The notes beneath the pieces are model-generated. The model made no database searches. It was not told the DNA's origin and worked only from the letters and a program-made list of their open reading frames with translations. A stretch of DNA of 64,000 bases from Candidatus Desulfarcum epimagneticum. Its GTDB lineage: Bacteria > Desulfobacterota > Desulfobacteria > Desulfobacterales > CR-1. This document shows, piece after piece, positions 45,469 to 54,674 of this stretch. How positions within the stretch are numbered: position 1 is the stretch's first letter; each line of letters starts with the position of its first letter. Where the stretch lies: positions 62,001 to 126,000 of the forward strand of contig CAACVI010000034.1 of the NCBI GenBank assembly GCA_900659855.1. Direction: 5' to 3'. The position numbers and the translations under genes were made by a program.

Positions 45469-46389
45469 TTAGAAAAAATTCTTAATCGTCGATATAATGG
45501 CGTCCGACGTGATTCCATATCTCTCCATCAAGCTGTTCTGGCTCCCATACCCATCAGGAAAAACATCCGGAATTCCGATACGCTTGAATTTTTTGGTTTC
45601 ATTAAAATTTGCTTCGAACAAAATTTCCGCGACAGCGCTTCCCAGTCCCCCGATAATGGTATGCTCTTCCACGCTGACAATCGCCTTAACAGGCGCCGCC
45701 ATTTCTAAAAGCCTATCCGTATCCAAAGGTTTTACGGTGGGCAAATGAAGTATGCCGACGTCAATTCCTTTTGTTTTTAAATTTTCAGCGGCAGCCAGGG
45801 ATAGTTTTAAAGTGATTCCCGTGGTCACAATAAGCGCGTCTTTACCGTGCCTGACAGGCAAACCCCTTCCTATTTCAAAAGGAATTTCATCAGTGGTCAC
45901 AATCGGATCATAGCCCTTTCCAAGTCGTATGTATAAAGGACCCGCATGATCAACAGTGAGCGGCATAACCCTTCTCATTTCATCGGCATCCGCAGGCGCC
46001 ACGATTGTCATGTTTGGAATGGCCCGCATAATGGCGATATCTTCTATCGCTTCATGTGTGGGGCCGAGAGGCGCATATACCATGCCTCCCCCATTCCCTA
46101 TGAGACGAACATTGACATTGTGCAGACATAAATCAAGCGCAACCTGTTCAAAACATCGTCTTGTAATAAAAGTGGCTATGGTGTTAAAATATACGATTTT
46201 GCCTTCCAAAGCCAAGCCTGCGGCCATGCCGGCCAGATTGGCTTCATAAACACCTTCCATAAAAAACCTGTCAGGCATTTCGGTTTTAAATTCAGAAAGA
46301 GCGCCGAAACCGAGATCAGAACCGATAAAAACAATTCGAGGGTCTTCTTTGGCAAGTTTATAAACCATTTCAAGGCAAGTTTTACGCAT
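45469..46389 (-). CDS. Transketolase C-terminal subunit
   Basis: 306 residues. The Pyr domain has the catalytic Glu in EGVYEANLAGMAAGLALEGK, and the transketolase C domain follows (GIDVGILHLPTVKPLD, SVEEHTIIGGLGSA). ATG 46389 has GAGGAAA upstream and overlaps the N-subunit stop by 8 bp. It works with the next gene as a two-subunit enzyme using thiamine diphosphate to move a two-carbon ketol unit. Split transketolases occur in polysaccharide loci; here sedoheptulose-7-phosphate supply is plausible. Confidence 0.88.
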   Translation of the reverse strand: MRKTCLEMVYKLAKEDPRIVFIGSDLGFGALSEFKTEMPDRFFMEGVYEANLAGMAAGLALEGKIVYFNTIATFITRRCFEQVALDLCLHNVNVRLIGNGGGMVYAPLGPTHEAIEDIAIMRAIPNMTIVAPADADEMRRVMPLTVDHAGPLYIRLGKGYDPIVTTDEIPFEIGRGLPVRHGKDALIVTTGITLKLSLAAAENLKTKGIDVGILHLPTVKPLDTDRLLEMAAPVKAIVSVEEHTIIGGLGSAVAEILFEANFNETKKFKRIGIPDVFPDGYGSQNSLMERYGITSDAIISTIKNFF

Positions 46390-47203
46390 TATGAATTTCC
46401 TCAAGCTGTTTATAAAGATTTGCAAGTTCATTTTTAGTCAGTTTGCTTTTATGGTGCCATTGGCAGTTATTCTCCATAAAATCAAATCCTTTCCCCTTGA
46501 CCGTGTGGCATATTACCACACTTGGTTTATTGGATTGAATTGGCAAACCTGAAAAAACGTTTCTCAATGCGTCAACATCATGCCCGTCAACCTCTGACAC
46601 TCCAAACCCGAAAGCTTTCCATTTCTCAGTTAAAGGCTCCAGGGGCTGCACTTCAGCTGTCTCTCCATATGATTGTCTTTTATTGTAATCAACAATCACC
46701 GCAAGATTGCTTAGTCCATGTTTGCCGGCGCACAAAGCCGCTTCCCATATTGAGCCCTCATTTGATTCCCCGTCGCCTAAAATCACAAATATTTTGTGGG
46801 ATTCTTTATCAATACGGGCGTTCAAAGCAAACCCCAGCCCAATAGACAAACCATGTCCCAGACTGCCGGTTGAGGCTTCGACTCCGGGAATCTTGCCATA
46901 CTCAGGATGTCCTCCCAATATGCCGTCGCTTTTACAAAATTTCCAGAGTTCTTCCACAGGAAAAAATCCTTTTTCAGCCAAAATAGGATAAAGAGCCAGG
47001 CAACCATGTCCTTTGCTGAGAATACAACGATCTCTATTTTTCCAATATGGATTTTTCGGATCATAACGAAGAATGTCATCATAAAGGGTTCGCAAAATCT
47101 CCACTAAAGACATCGCGGCCCCGGGATGACCTCTTCCCGCCACTTCCATTATCTTAATAATGGTTTTTCGCAACTCAAGGGATCTGGAATCTAATTTTAC
47201 CAT
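46382..47203 (-). CDS. Transketolase N-terminal (thiamine-diphosphate-binding) subunit
   Basis: 273 residues from ATG 47203; the frame extends to 47251 but overlaps the kinase gene. GRGHPGAAMSLVEIL, LSKGHGCLALYPIL and GDGESNEGSIWEAALCAGK...VDYNKRQ are the TPP-binding motifs (GDG...N). It forms the other half of the transketolase with the preceding entry. It lies 13 bp after the kinase gene. Confidence 0.88.
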   Translation of the reverse strand: MVKLDSRSLELRKTIIKIMEVAGRGHPGAAMSLVEILRTLYDDILRYDPKNPYWKNRDRCILSKGHGCLALYPILAEKGFFPVEELWKFCKSDGILGGHPEYGKIPGVEASTGSLGHGLSIGLGFALNARIDKESHKIFVILGDGESNEGSIWEAALCAGKHGLSNLAVIVDYNKRQSYGETAEVQPLEPLTEKWKAFGFGVSEVDGHDVDALRNVFSGLPIQSNKPSVVICHTVKGKGFDFMENNCQWHHKSKLTKNELANLYKQLEEIHNA

Positions 47204-47216
47204 ATTTTTACTTTCG

Positions 47217-48266
47217 TTATCTGCTATAAGGAAACTTTCCATGCTCTTCAATAACTTTTTTTAGCATTTTTTTGGTTTTGTTTAACTGAATCATCTGTTG
47301 CTCTTCAAGGTTATATGCCTTTCCAGCGAAATTTCTCCTTAGTATATCATCTTGCACAAATTCATTTAAAAGAATTAAACACCATTTAAGACCAAACAGA
47401 GGATAAACAGCCTCTGTGCGATCCCGTATTAATTCGACGCCCTCGCTGAAGCAAAAAAAAACTTCATCAGCAAAATAACGTTTTACGTCATTATTCAAGC
47501 TCATACCCGGATGCAACAAGAAGTCGGAAATCATTTTTGCGGGATCATCCCACCCAAAATATTCAAAATCAAGAAAAATCAATTCACCTTCGCCGTCCAG
47601 CAAAGCGTTATGAAACCCGAAGTCGGAGGGGCTGAGAGTCTGGGCACATCGATTGATCGGTTCATCCATTCCCCTTTTTTTACAAAATTCCACGCTCCAT
47701 TTAACTATCTCTCGATAAGAAGGAATAAAAGAATTCCTCAAAAAATCATGGAGTTCTTTGCTTATCGTGGAAATTTTAGGGACGCCAATCAATCTCTCCA
47801 ACCTGAATTCAAGATTATCTAAAATATCCTTTAGGGAAAAACATGCTTCCGATGCGTCGCCTATGGTTTCACTTTCTTTTACCCTGCTTACCTTTTTCAG
47901 TTTTTTTAAAAAACCGACAGCGCTGTCAATTTCTTTTTTTCCAATTTTACGAAAAGGAATCTTAACCCCATGAATAAATTCATAAACCGCGCAGCGCATA
48001 GCGTTATTTGACTTTACAGGAACAGGGATATTTCTTACTCCATTCCTCCGCAAAAACGTCACCCCCCCGAATTCCGTTTCTAAACGGTTACGGAAATCCT
48101 CGGGGCTTCTGAAATACATTTTTCCCGCATATACTGTTCCATCTCGACAGGTAAGCTTAAAAACTTTGCTGTTACTCCCGCCTCCTATTATTTTTTTAGA
48201 AACAACTCTGTCATGAAGCATTTCTGAAAAAATTTTCTCTTCTCTGGCGGAGGTTGTATTATTCAC
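47217..48266 (-). CDS. APH-family (choline/aminoglycoside-type) phosphotransferase
   Basis: 349 residues from GTG 48266. GGSNSKVFKLTCRDGTVYAGKMYF is the glycine-rich loop with its Lys. SPSDFGFHNALLDGEGELIFLDFEYFGWDDPAKMISDF gives the catalytic loop (Asp, Asn) and the metal-binding Asp of DFEY. Such kinases in glycan loci phosphorylate sugars, choline or nucleosides. The usual H-G-D-x-x-x-x-N is altered to S-P-S-D-F-G-F-H-N. It overlaps the HAD gene by 8 bp. Confidence 0.78.
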   Translation of the reverse strand: MNNTTSAREEKIFSEMLHDRVVSKKIIGGGSNSKVFKLTCRDGTVYAGKMYFRSPEDFRNRLETEFGGVTFLRRNGVRNIPVPVKSNNAMRCAVYEFIHGVKIPFRKIGKKEIDSAVGFLKKLKKVSRVKESETIGDASEACFSLKDILDNLEFRLERLIGVPKISTISKELHDFLRNSFIPSYREIVKWSVEFCKKRGMDEPINRCAQTLSPSDFGFHNALLDGEGELIFLDFEYFGWDDPAKMISDFLLHPGMSLNNDVKRYFADEVFFCFSEGVELIRDRTEAVYPLFGLKWCLILLNEFVQDDILRRNFAGKAYNLEEQQMIQLNKTKKMLKKVIEEHGKFPYSR

Positions 48267-48897
48267 TTGAAAAGTAATCTTTTATAGCGTTCCAGGATTT
48301 AAGAATAACAAGACCCGGAGCAGATATGATCGTTCCTTGGGGCGCGTAAAGAATTTTTCCTGTGTTTCCGGGAAATTTGGGTTCGAGAAATATTTCTTCG
48401 AGATCATCAATAAAATGCCCGCATTTTAATTGAACAATCCGCATAATTTTTTTTTCTCTCGTTGATTCAAAAAAAACATTGTTTCTGGAGATTCCGAAAC
48501 CGTCCGAGTCAAAAAAACCACGTCTCTCCATCCAACCAAGAGCGCATTTTCGCAAATTATCTCTTGAAATTGACTGACTGGCAAATTTTGTTTTGTGGCT
48601 GACTATATAAATCTTAATTCCTTTTTCTTTGCAGAAACCAAAGAAGTCGACAAGTCCCTCCGGCAAAAATGCGTCTTCTATCTCAGGCCCATATGCCAAA
48701 GCCTGCAACCGTTGCCATTTAGTCTCTCCATCAGGCAGGGCGCGGACAAAATCTCTGATCGCGGTTTTATCTTTTGGAAATTCTCCTGAAATAAATTCTT
48801 TTTGGGCAGCCAGTTTATAAAAAAGCGAGTCGTACCTGATGAGTGTATTGTCAAAATCAATGCCAATGATTAAACGCTTTCCTAAATTAAAAGGCAC
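48259..48897 (-). CDS. HAD-superfamily phosphatase
   Basis: 212 residues. IGIDFDNTLIRYD (Asp14/Asp16, motif I), IYIVSHKTK (motif II) and GHFIDDLEEIF (motif IV) are all present. It probably removes a phosphate from a sugar phosphate. GmhB does this in heptose synthesis, but this protein does not show enough of that subfamily to call it gmhB. The kinase next to it, with overlapping genes, could be its partner. Confidence 0.78.
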   Translation of the reverse strand: MPFNLGKRLIIGIDFDNTLIRYDSLFYKLAAQKEFISGEFPKDKTAIRDFVRALPDGETKWQRLQALAYGPEIEDAFLPEGLVDFFGFCKEKGIKIYIVSHKTKFASQSISRDNLRKCALGWMERRGFFDSDGFGISRNNVFFESTREKKIMRIVQLKCGHFIDDLEEIFLEPKFPGNTGKILYAPQGTIISAPGLVILKSWNAIKDYFSSE

Positions 48898-48912
48898 TTT
48901 TATGTATCCTCA

Positions 48913-50025
48913 TCATGAATAAAAGCGCCGTAATAATGAAACAACGTACTCAACTTGGTCATCAGTGAGAAACTGATGGATAGGCAGAGAAATTATTTCT
49001 TTGCTTTGCGCTTCACAGACCGGAAAATCGCCTTTTTTATATCCCATATCCATACACGGCTTTTGCAGATGAATAGGCAGTAAATAATGCACCTTTGTTC
49101 TAACCCCTTTATCTGCCAGATATATTGCAAGTTTATCCCGCCGTTTAACCTGTATAATATAGGTATGAAAGACATGAGAGAAATTCTTTTCGCGAGGAGA
49201 AATAATTACTTCGGGCGCAAGTTCATGCAATCCTTTCTCATAACGCGCGGCATTTCCACATCGTTTCTGAATGACATCCGGCAGAGATTTCATCACATGC
49301 AGAGCCACAATTGCCTGAACAGTGTCCATTCTGCTGTTATACCCAAAAAATTCTATCTCATCCCTGTTCTTTAGCCCATGATTCCTTAACATTTTGAGTT
49401 TGTGATAAATCTCTTCAGATTTTGTGGTCAACGCCCCTGCGTCTCCGCAAGCATTCAGATTCTTCAATGGATGCAGGCTGAAGCATCCGATATCTCCAAA
49501 AGATCCCACAGGTTTACCTTGTATGGAAGCAGAAACCGCTTGAGCCGCATCCTCCACCACATACAGGCCTCTCTTTTTAGCGATATCCATGATCGCGGGC
49601 ATGTCTGCGGGATAGCCAGTAAGATGAACAGGGATAATGGCTTTTGTTCGGGAGGTGATCGCCGGTTCGATCAGATTCACATCCATATTATAATCCTGCC
49701 CCACATCCACAAAAACAGGTCTGGCGCCTGACGCCACGATAGCCCCGGTTGTGGCGATAAAACTATTGGGCGCTGTTATGACTTCATCCCCGTCGCCGAT
49801 TCCCAGGGCTTTCAAAGCCAAAAACAGGGCGTCCGTGCCCGAATTAACCCCCAAAGCATATGGGACTCCGCAAAGTCTCGCAAAAGAAGTCTCAAACGCC
49901 TCAACTTCAGGCCCCATAATAAATTGGCAGGTTGAGAATACGTCTTTGATTTTGCTCCACAGCTCATCATCATTGAACTGCTTGCAAAGCTCCAGGTATT
50001 GGACTTCCATAACGCTGTTATCCAT
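48913..50025 (-). CDS. DegT-family sugar aminotransferase (first of two paralogues)
   Basis: About 370 residues. GVNSGTDALFLALKALGIGDGDEVI, the PLP Asp in VVEDAAQAVSA and the PLP Lys in CFSLHPLKNLNACGDAG are visible. ATG 50025 overlaps the upstream stop (ATGGATAA); ATG 50010 (MEVQYLEL) matches the paralogue's start and is also plausible. It converts a keto-sugar to an amino-sugar. The motif order matches the next gene closely. Confidence 0.86.
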   Translation of the reverse strand: MDNSVMEVQYLELCKQFNDDELWSKIKDVFSTCQFIMGPEVEAFETSFARLCGVPYALGVNSGTDALFLALKALGIGDGDEVITAPNSFIATTGAIVASGARPVFVDVGQDYNMDVNLIEPAITSRTKAIIPVHLTGYPADMPAIMDIAKKRGLYVVEDAAQAVSASIQGKPVGSFGDIGCFSLHPLKNLNACGDAGALTTKSEEIYHKLKMLRNHGLKNRDEIEFFGYNSRMDTVQAIVALHVMKSLPDVIQKRCGNAARYEKGLHELAPEVIISPREKNFSHVFHTYIIQVKRRDKLAIYLADKGVRTKVHYLLPIHLQKPCMDMGYKKGDFPVCEAQSKEIISLPIHQFLTDDQVEYVVSLLRRFYS

Positions 50026-51118
50026 AAAATGCTTTAATGGTCTCAATCATATAGTCGATTTGAACTTCATCGAGATGCTGATGCGACGGCAGGGTGATAA
50101 TAGCTTTTGCCTGGGCTTCGGCCACTGGAAAATCCCCCTTTTTGTATCCAAGATGGGCGGAGCAACGCTGTAAATGCAAGGGAATGGGGTAATGAATCTT
50201 CGCATCAATTTCATGATCAATCAAATGCGCCAGAAGCTCATCCCTTTGTTTTGCCATTATAATATATAAATGATGGACATAGCGTTTGTTGGGGCGACGT
50301 TTTGGCACAGTCACATCATCCGCCAATTCAGATAATGCCGCGTCGAGTTTTTGAGCCCACTTGATTCGCGTGTCTGTGATCCATTGCGCATCCTCTATGA
50401 GATGGCTGCCCACCACCGCCTGGATAGAATCAAGGCGGGTGTTGTATCCAAAACAATCAACCTCATTCCGGTTGCGCAGACCGTGATTGCGCAACGACCT
50501 CAATTTTTCATTCATTTTGTCACTATCGGTTATGATCATTCCTGAATCGCCCCAGACATTCAGGTTTTTAAGTGGATGAAGACTGAAGGCCCCGGTCACC
50601 CCGAAAGCGCCGACGCATTTGCCATTGAACATCGCGCTGATCGCCTGACAGGAATCTTCAACCACCGGCAAAGCGTGGCTATGGGCAATGTCCATTATTT
50701 TATCCATATCCGCCGCGACGCCGGCATAATGAACCGGAAGAAGAGCTTTGGTTTGGGACGTAATGGCTTTGTCAATCAGATTCGGATCAATCACATATTC
50801 ATCTGTAACATCCACATACACAGGTCGAGCGCCTGTGGCGGCGATGGCTCCGGCTGTGGCGATAAACGTGTTGACCGCCGTGATCACTTCATCCCCGGGG
50901 CCGATTCCCAATGCCTTGAGTGAAAGAAACAGAGCGTCAGTTCCAGAATTAACTCCTATGGCATATTTGCTTCCAAGCAGAGCGGCAAACTTCTCTTCAA
51001 AGTCCCAAACCGCTTTCCCAAGGGTATAATCACCGGTTTTTATGACGTCGGAGATCTTTTCAAAGATAACTTTATAATCCTTAAATTGTTCCTGGAGGTA
51101 AGAGTATTGAACTTTCAT
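50018..51118 (-). CDS. DegT-family sugar aminotransferase (second of two paralogues)
   Basis: 366 residues from ATG 51118, with AGGA upstream. GVNSGTDALFLSLKALGIGPGDEVI, VVEDSCQAISAMF and AFSLHPLKNLNVWGDSG (PLP Lys) are nearly identical in placement to the neighbour. The pair probably arose by duplication; residues around the motifs differ (CGDAG against WGDSG), so the two may act on different keto-sugars or positions. Confidence 0.86.
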   Translation of the reverse strand: MKVQYSYLQEQFKDYKVIFEKISDVIKTGDYTLGKAVWDFEEKFAALLGSKYAIGVNSGTDALFLSLKALGIGPGDEVITAVNTFIATAGAIAATGARPVYVDVTDEYVIDPNLIDKAITSQTKALLPVHYAGVAADMDKIMDIAHSHALPVVEDSCQAISAMFNGKCVGAFGVTGAFSLHPLKNLNVWGDSGMIITDSDKMNEKLRSLRNHGLRNRNEVDCFGYNTRLDSIQAVVGSHLIEDAQWITDTRIKWAQKLDAALSELADDVTVPKRRPNKRYVHHLYIIMAKQRDELLAHLIDHEIDAKIHYPIPLHLQRCSAHLGYKKGDFPVAEAQAKAIITLPSHQHLDEVQIDYMIETIKAFYG

Positions 51119-51139
51119 GCAAATTTTCCTTGTCATTTT

Positions 51140-52138
51140 TTATACGAGATCTATCGCCTGCATCGTCCGAATATTATAATACCTGATATCCTCCATGGGA
51201 TTTTTGACTTTCCCGGCGCGAAAAGCCTCCGCCAAATCCTGTATGGCATCTTCCACAGAATGCTTCGATTCAAAACCGAGTTCTTCTTTGATCTTCTTTG
51301 AAGAGACATGGTAAGATCGAATATCATCGGAGGGTGTGGTCTTAACAGGGATATCGCCGCCGAGAGTGGCTTTAACCATTTGGGCAATCTCTTTGACTTT
51401 ATAATTCTCATATCCCACATTATAAATTTTCTTATGAATTTTTCCCGACGACTGGGCTAAAAGAAAAAGATACACATCGGTCATATCTTCGATGTGCAAA
51501 TTGGGACGCTTCTGATCGCCACCGAAAACGGTGATTTTTCCATTATTGATGGCGTGATTCGTCAGGATATTCACCGTCAAATCAAGGCGCAAACGAGGCG
51601 AGTAACCGCAAACCGTTGAAGGGCGAATGGTCGTGACCACAAAATCGTCTGTCGCCGCGTCCCGAAGATATTCTTCGCACAGCGCCTTGTATTTTGAATA
51701 ATCCGTCAACGGCTCAAGGGAAAGATCCTCGGTCACTTCAGGCTCATCTTTTATTCCATAAACGCTTGAGCTGGAAGCATAAATAAACCGTTTAATTCCA
51801 GACGCCTTTGAAATATCAACCAGAGATAAAAATGCGTCATAATTGATTGATTTTCCCAAATCCGGATTAAGCTCGTAACTCGGATCATTTGAAATGCAGG
51901 CAAGATGAATCACCGCGTCGCATCCGGAAACCGCCTTTTGGAGAACATCTTTATCCCTTATATCGCCTCTGATTTCCGTTAAATCAGGATTGTTTTTTAC
52001 AGCGTCAAAGACATCGTCGCCGTAAATATATAAATCCAGAACCCGCGCCGCATATCCTTCTTTCAAAAGTTTGGGAACCAGCGCAGAACCCACATATCCC
52101 GCTCCGCCGGTTACCAATATAGTTTTTAACTGGGTCAT
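51140..52138 (-). CDS. NAD-dependent epimerase/dehydratase (extended SDR)
   Basis: 332 residues. TILVTGGAGYVGSALVPKLL is the NAD motif, IHLACISNDPSYELNP the central segment, and YASSSSVYG and YSKYK carry the catalytic Ser/Tyr/Lys. The LACISNDP segment occurs in many LPS-locus epimerases of unsettled specificity. It sits upstream of the two aminotransferases and may supply their keto-sugar. Confidence 0.86.
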   Translation of the reverse strand: MTQLKTILVTGGAGYVGSALVPKLLKEGYAARVLDLYIYGDDVFDAVKNNPDLTEIRGDIRDKDVLQKAVSGCDAVIHLACISNDPSYELNPDLGKSINYDAFLSLVDISKASGIKRFIYASSSSVYGIKDEPEVTEDLSLEPLTDYSKYKALCEEYLRDAATDDFVVTTIRPSTVCGYSPRLRLDLTVNILTNHAINNGKITVFGGDQKRPNLHIEDMTDVYLFLLAQSSGKIHKKIYNVGYENYKVKEIAQMVKATLGGDIPVKTTPSDDIRSYHVSSKKIKEELGFESKHSVEDAIQDLAEAFRAGKVKNPMEDIRYYNIRTMQAIDLV

Positions 52139-52152
52139 TTATCAAGCGCTCC

Positions 52153-53100
52153 CTATGTGTTTAAAGCGTTCCATATGCCTGGAATGGATTCAGCATGACT
52201 GGCTTGCGCATAATAACTTCTTCCTCCGTCTGAAATCGTTCTCGCCAGCATTGTTTTCCATGGACGAAAATAATAGTCAGGCGATTCTTTTGAAGGCTCT
52301 AAATGGCAATTTTCAGGCAAAGGTTTAAGATCGCAAACCAGTGTGGTGAAATTGGAGATTTTTTGTCCATCCCGCTTTTTTACATTGCGCGCCATGGCAA
52401 GAGCCTTTAGATATACTTCCGGCCCCATGACCGCGCTACCGAAATTCATGACAACCCCGCCACCCAGATTGCTCAGCACATGAGCGAACCTTAAAAAATC
52501 CGTGTAACTGGTCTGCCCCCAGGCGGCTCCGTCGCAATTGGGATGTTCATAAACAATATCATAGCCGATACCGACATGAACAGTGATCGGAATCTTAAGT
52601 TTATACGCGGCGGCGAAGACGCTTATCTCCCGATGCGGAAAAGGATTCTCCGCAATCGTTTTTCCTATGGCTTCGCCGGCTCCCATTTTGTTAGCCGCTC
52701 CGAAACTGATGATATCATTAATGCGCCCCACTTCTTCCCATAATCCGAACCGGCCCTGGGTGATATACTTTTCAACGCTTTCGGTTGTTTTACCGATTAA
52801 CGCAAATTCAAAATCGTGTATGATACAGGCTCCATTTACAGCCAGACATGAAATATATCCATTTTCCATAAGATCGATTAAATATCTCTGAACACCGGAA
52901 CGGAGCACATGAGCGCCCATCATCAGAACAACAGAGGCCCCTCTTTTTTTTGACTCCTGAATGTTTTGCGCCACACTGAAAAATTTTGGATCAACGTTTT
53001 TCTTCACTTCCAGCGATTTGATGATGGACAAATCAAGATTGTGTTTTCGTTTGGAAAGAGGAATGATATCAAGCTCGGAAGTGTCGAATTCTTTAAACAT
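52153..53100 (-). CDS. Deoxyhypusine-synthase-like protein of unknown role
   Basis: 315 residues. PITVHVGIGYDIVYEHPNCDGAAWG and LGGGVVMNFGSAVMGPEVYLKAL resemble the deoxyhypusine synthase fold, which binds NAD and a polyamine. The catalytic lysine pattern of true deoxyhypusine synthases is not seen at the GGGV segment. Bacteria lack the eIF5A target. The gene is flanked by an epimerase and the heptose-type kinase/nucleotidyltransferase, so a sugar-related NAD-dependent reaction is possible. Confidence 0.55.
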   Translation of the reverse strand: MFKEFDTSELDIIPLSKRKHNLDLSIIKSLEVKKNVDPKFFSVAQNIQESKKRGASVVLMMGAHVLRSGVQRYLIDLMENGYISCLAVNGACIIHDFEFALIGKTTESVEKYITQGRFGLWEEVGRINDIISFGAANKMGAGEAIGKTIAENPFPHREISVFAAAYKLKIPITVHVGIGYDIVYEHPNCDGAAWGQTSYTDFLRFAHVLSNLGGGVVMNFGSAVMGPEVYLKALAMARNVKKRDGQKISNFTTLVCDLKPLPENCHLEPSKESPDYYFRPWKTMLARTISDGGRSYYAQASHAESIPGIWNALNT

Positions 53101-53108
53101 ACCGCCTG

Positions 53109-54638
53109 TTATTTTAAGATGGAGGTTATATATTTTTCGAGACTGTCTTTTTGAACTGACTTCTGGTTTCCAATTATTTCCACTGCAAGAGAGCCCACAA
53201 GATTTCCAATAAAACCAGTCATTTCAGGAGAAGCATTTAAATAAGCCGCCAGAGCGCTGATGGCAAAAAAAGCGTCTCCTGAACCGACGCGATCCACCAC
53301 TTTACTTGCAAAAGCCGGAATTAAAACAAAAGAGCCATCAAGGGTCGCCACACATGATCCCCGTTTGCCACATGTCACAACAAATTGTTTGCACCCCAAC
53401 CTGCGACAGGCATCAATCGTCAGAGGGCGAATGTCCGTTTTTAAATTGCGGGCATCCAGTCTTAATTCCGGCTCTGCGATACTCGCATAATCGGCTCGTT
53501 TATAACTGCTTATAGTGTGCATTCTTTTATTTCCGGCGTTAGCCTGTGTGTTTACAGCGAGAAAGGGCGCATGCTCAATCAGAGTTTCGCGGACATTTTC
53601 ACTGATGGCTCCATGCCCAAAGTCAGCGGAAATCACAATGTCATAGTCAGGAATCGTCTCTTTCAAAAATTCGCACAACTCCAAATCCTTTTCTCTGGAG
53701 AGGCCGGAATCATCCATTACATAAATTTCAAGCAGCTTGGTCATGGAATACCCGTCGACATATCTTCTTTTAATAAGGGTCGGAGCGTTTTCCTGTATGA
53801 AAAAATGAGGTTTGACCCCGGAAGAAAGATGATCTCTGATGAATGATTCATGACTGTCCTTTTCGCCTATGACAGTGGCCAATCGCACTGATTTCGCAAA
53901 ATTACCCGCATGGTTTGCCACTGCAAGAACCCCGCCGGCAAACATATCATGAGAGTCATATTGAACCGCCAGGAGAGGATCTTTTGAAGATGCCCCGAGA
54001 GAATGGCAATACCTGTATTCATCGAGTATGGAATCCCCTATGACAAAGACCTTCAGTTCCGACATTCGGTGGATAAAATTCAGCACATCGTCAATTGAAT
54101 ATCGTTTTCTGAACACATTGAGATATGACTGAACTTCCTCGGGAAAAGATGAAAAGAATCTGTTTATCAGGTTAGTGGAGCTGAATACAATGTCCCTGGT
54201 AAAAGCAAGTTCAGCCCCTATCTCTTTGCAAACCTTTTCTTCGAGAGCCAGCTTGCCTGTGCTGTCGGCCTCGACATTTTTAAAGTCTGAGCCCTTCACA
54301 TAAACATGAGGCTGAAGAATGCGCAATGTCTCTTCTGCGGTTTCCCATTGATTTATGGCGACAAAATCAACGCTGTCAAGGGAGGAGATCGCTTCCGCGC
54401 GAAGGTTGTCTGTAAACTTAGGTCTGCCCGGGCCTTTATCCACAAAACAATCAGGAGAAAGAGTGACCACAAGAATGTCTCCCATCTGTTTTGCCTGCTT
54501 AAAGTAACGGATATGCCCGATATGCAAAAGATCGAAACAACCGTGGCATAACACTACTTTTTTTTTACCATCGGCTTTCAGCTTGTCGCATATTGCGGTT
54601 AAATCCTCAAAAGACACTATTTTTTTATTATTATGCAT
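53109..54638 (-). CDS. HldE-like bifunctional protein, domains in reversed order
   Basis: About 509 residues. The N-terminal cytidylyltransferase fold (about 1-160) has CHGCFDLLHIGHIRYF with HIGH at 39-42 and VYVKGSDFKN. The C-terminal PfkB/ribokinase-type domain (about 190-509) has GGVLAVANHAGNFA and DRVGSGDAFFAISALAAYL. HldE of E. coli has the kinase first. Together these would phosphorylate a heptose-7-phosphate at C1 and then add a nucleotide. ATG 54638 is preferred over the codon six residues upstream. Confidence 0.82.
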   Translation of the reverse strand: MHNNKKIVSFEDLTAICDKLKADGKKKVVLCHGCFDLLHIGHIRYFKQAKQMGDILVVTLSPDCFVDKGPGRPKFTDNLRAEAISSLDSVDFVAINQWETAEETLRILQPHVYVKGSDFKNVEADSTGKLALEEKVCKEIGAELAFTRDIVFSSTNLINRFFSSFPEEVQSYLNVFRKRYSIDDVLNFIHRMSELKVFVIGDSILDEYRYCHSLGASSKDPLLAVQYDSHDMFAGGVLAVANHAGNFAKSVRLATVIGEKDSHESFIRDHLSSGVKPHFFIQENAPTLIKRRYVDGYSMTKLLEIYVMDDSGLSREKDLELCEFLKETIPDYDIVISADFGHGAISENVRETLIEHAPFLAVNTQANAGNKRMHTISSYKRADYASIAEPELRLDARNLKTDIRPLTIDACRRLGCKQFVVTCGKRGSCVATLDGSFVLIPAFASKVVDRVGSGDAFFAISALAAYLNASPEMTGFIGNLVGSLAVEIIGNQKSVQKDSLEKYITSILK

Positions 54639-54674
54639 CACAGGTTTCCATTCCAAATTACAGAGGCAAGGAAT

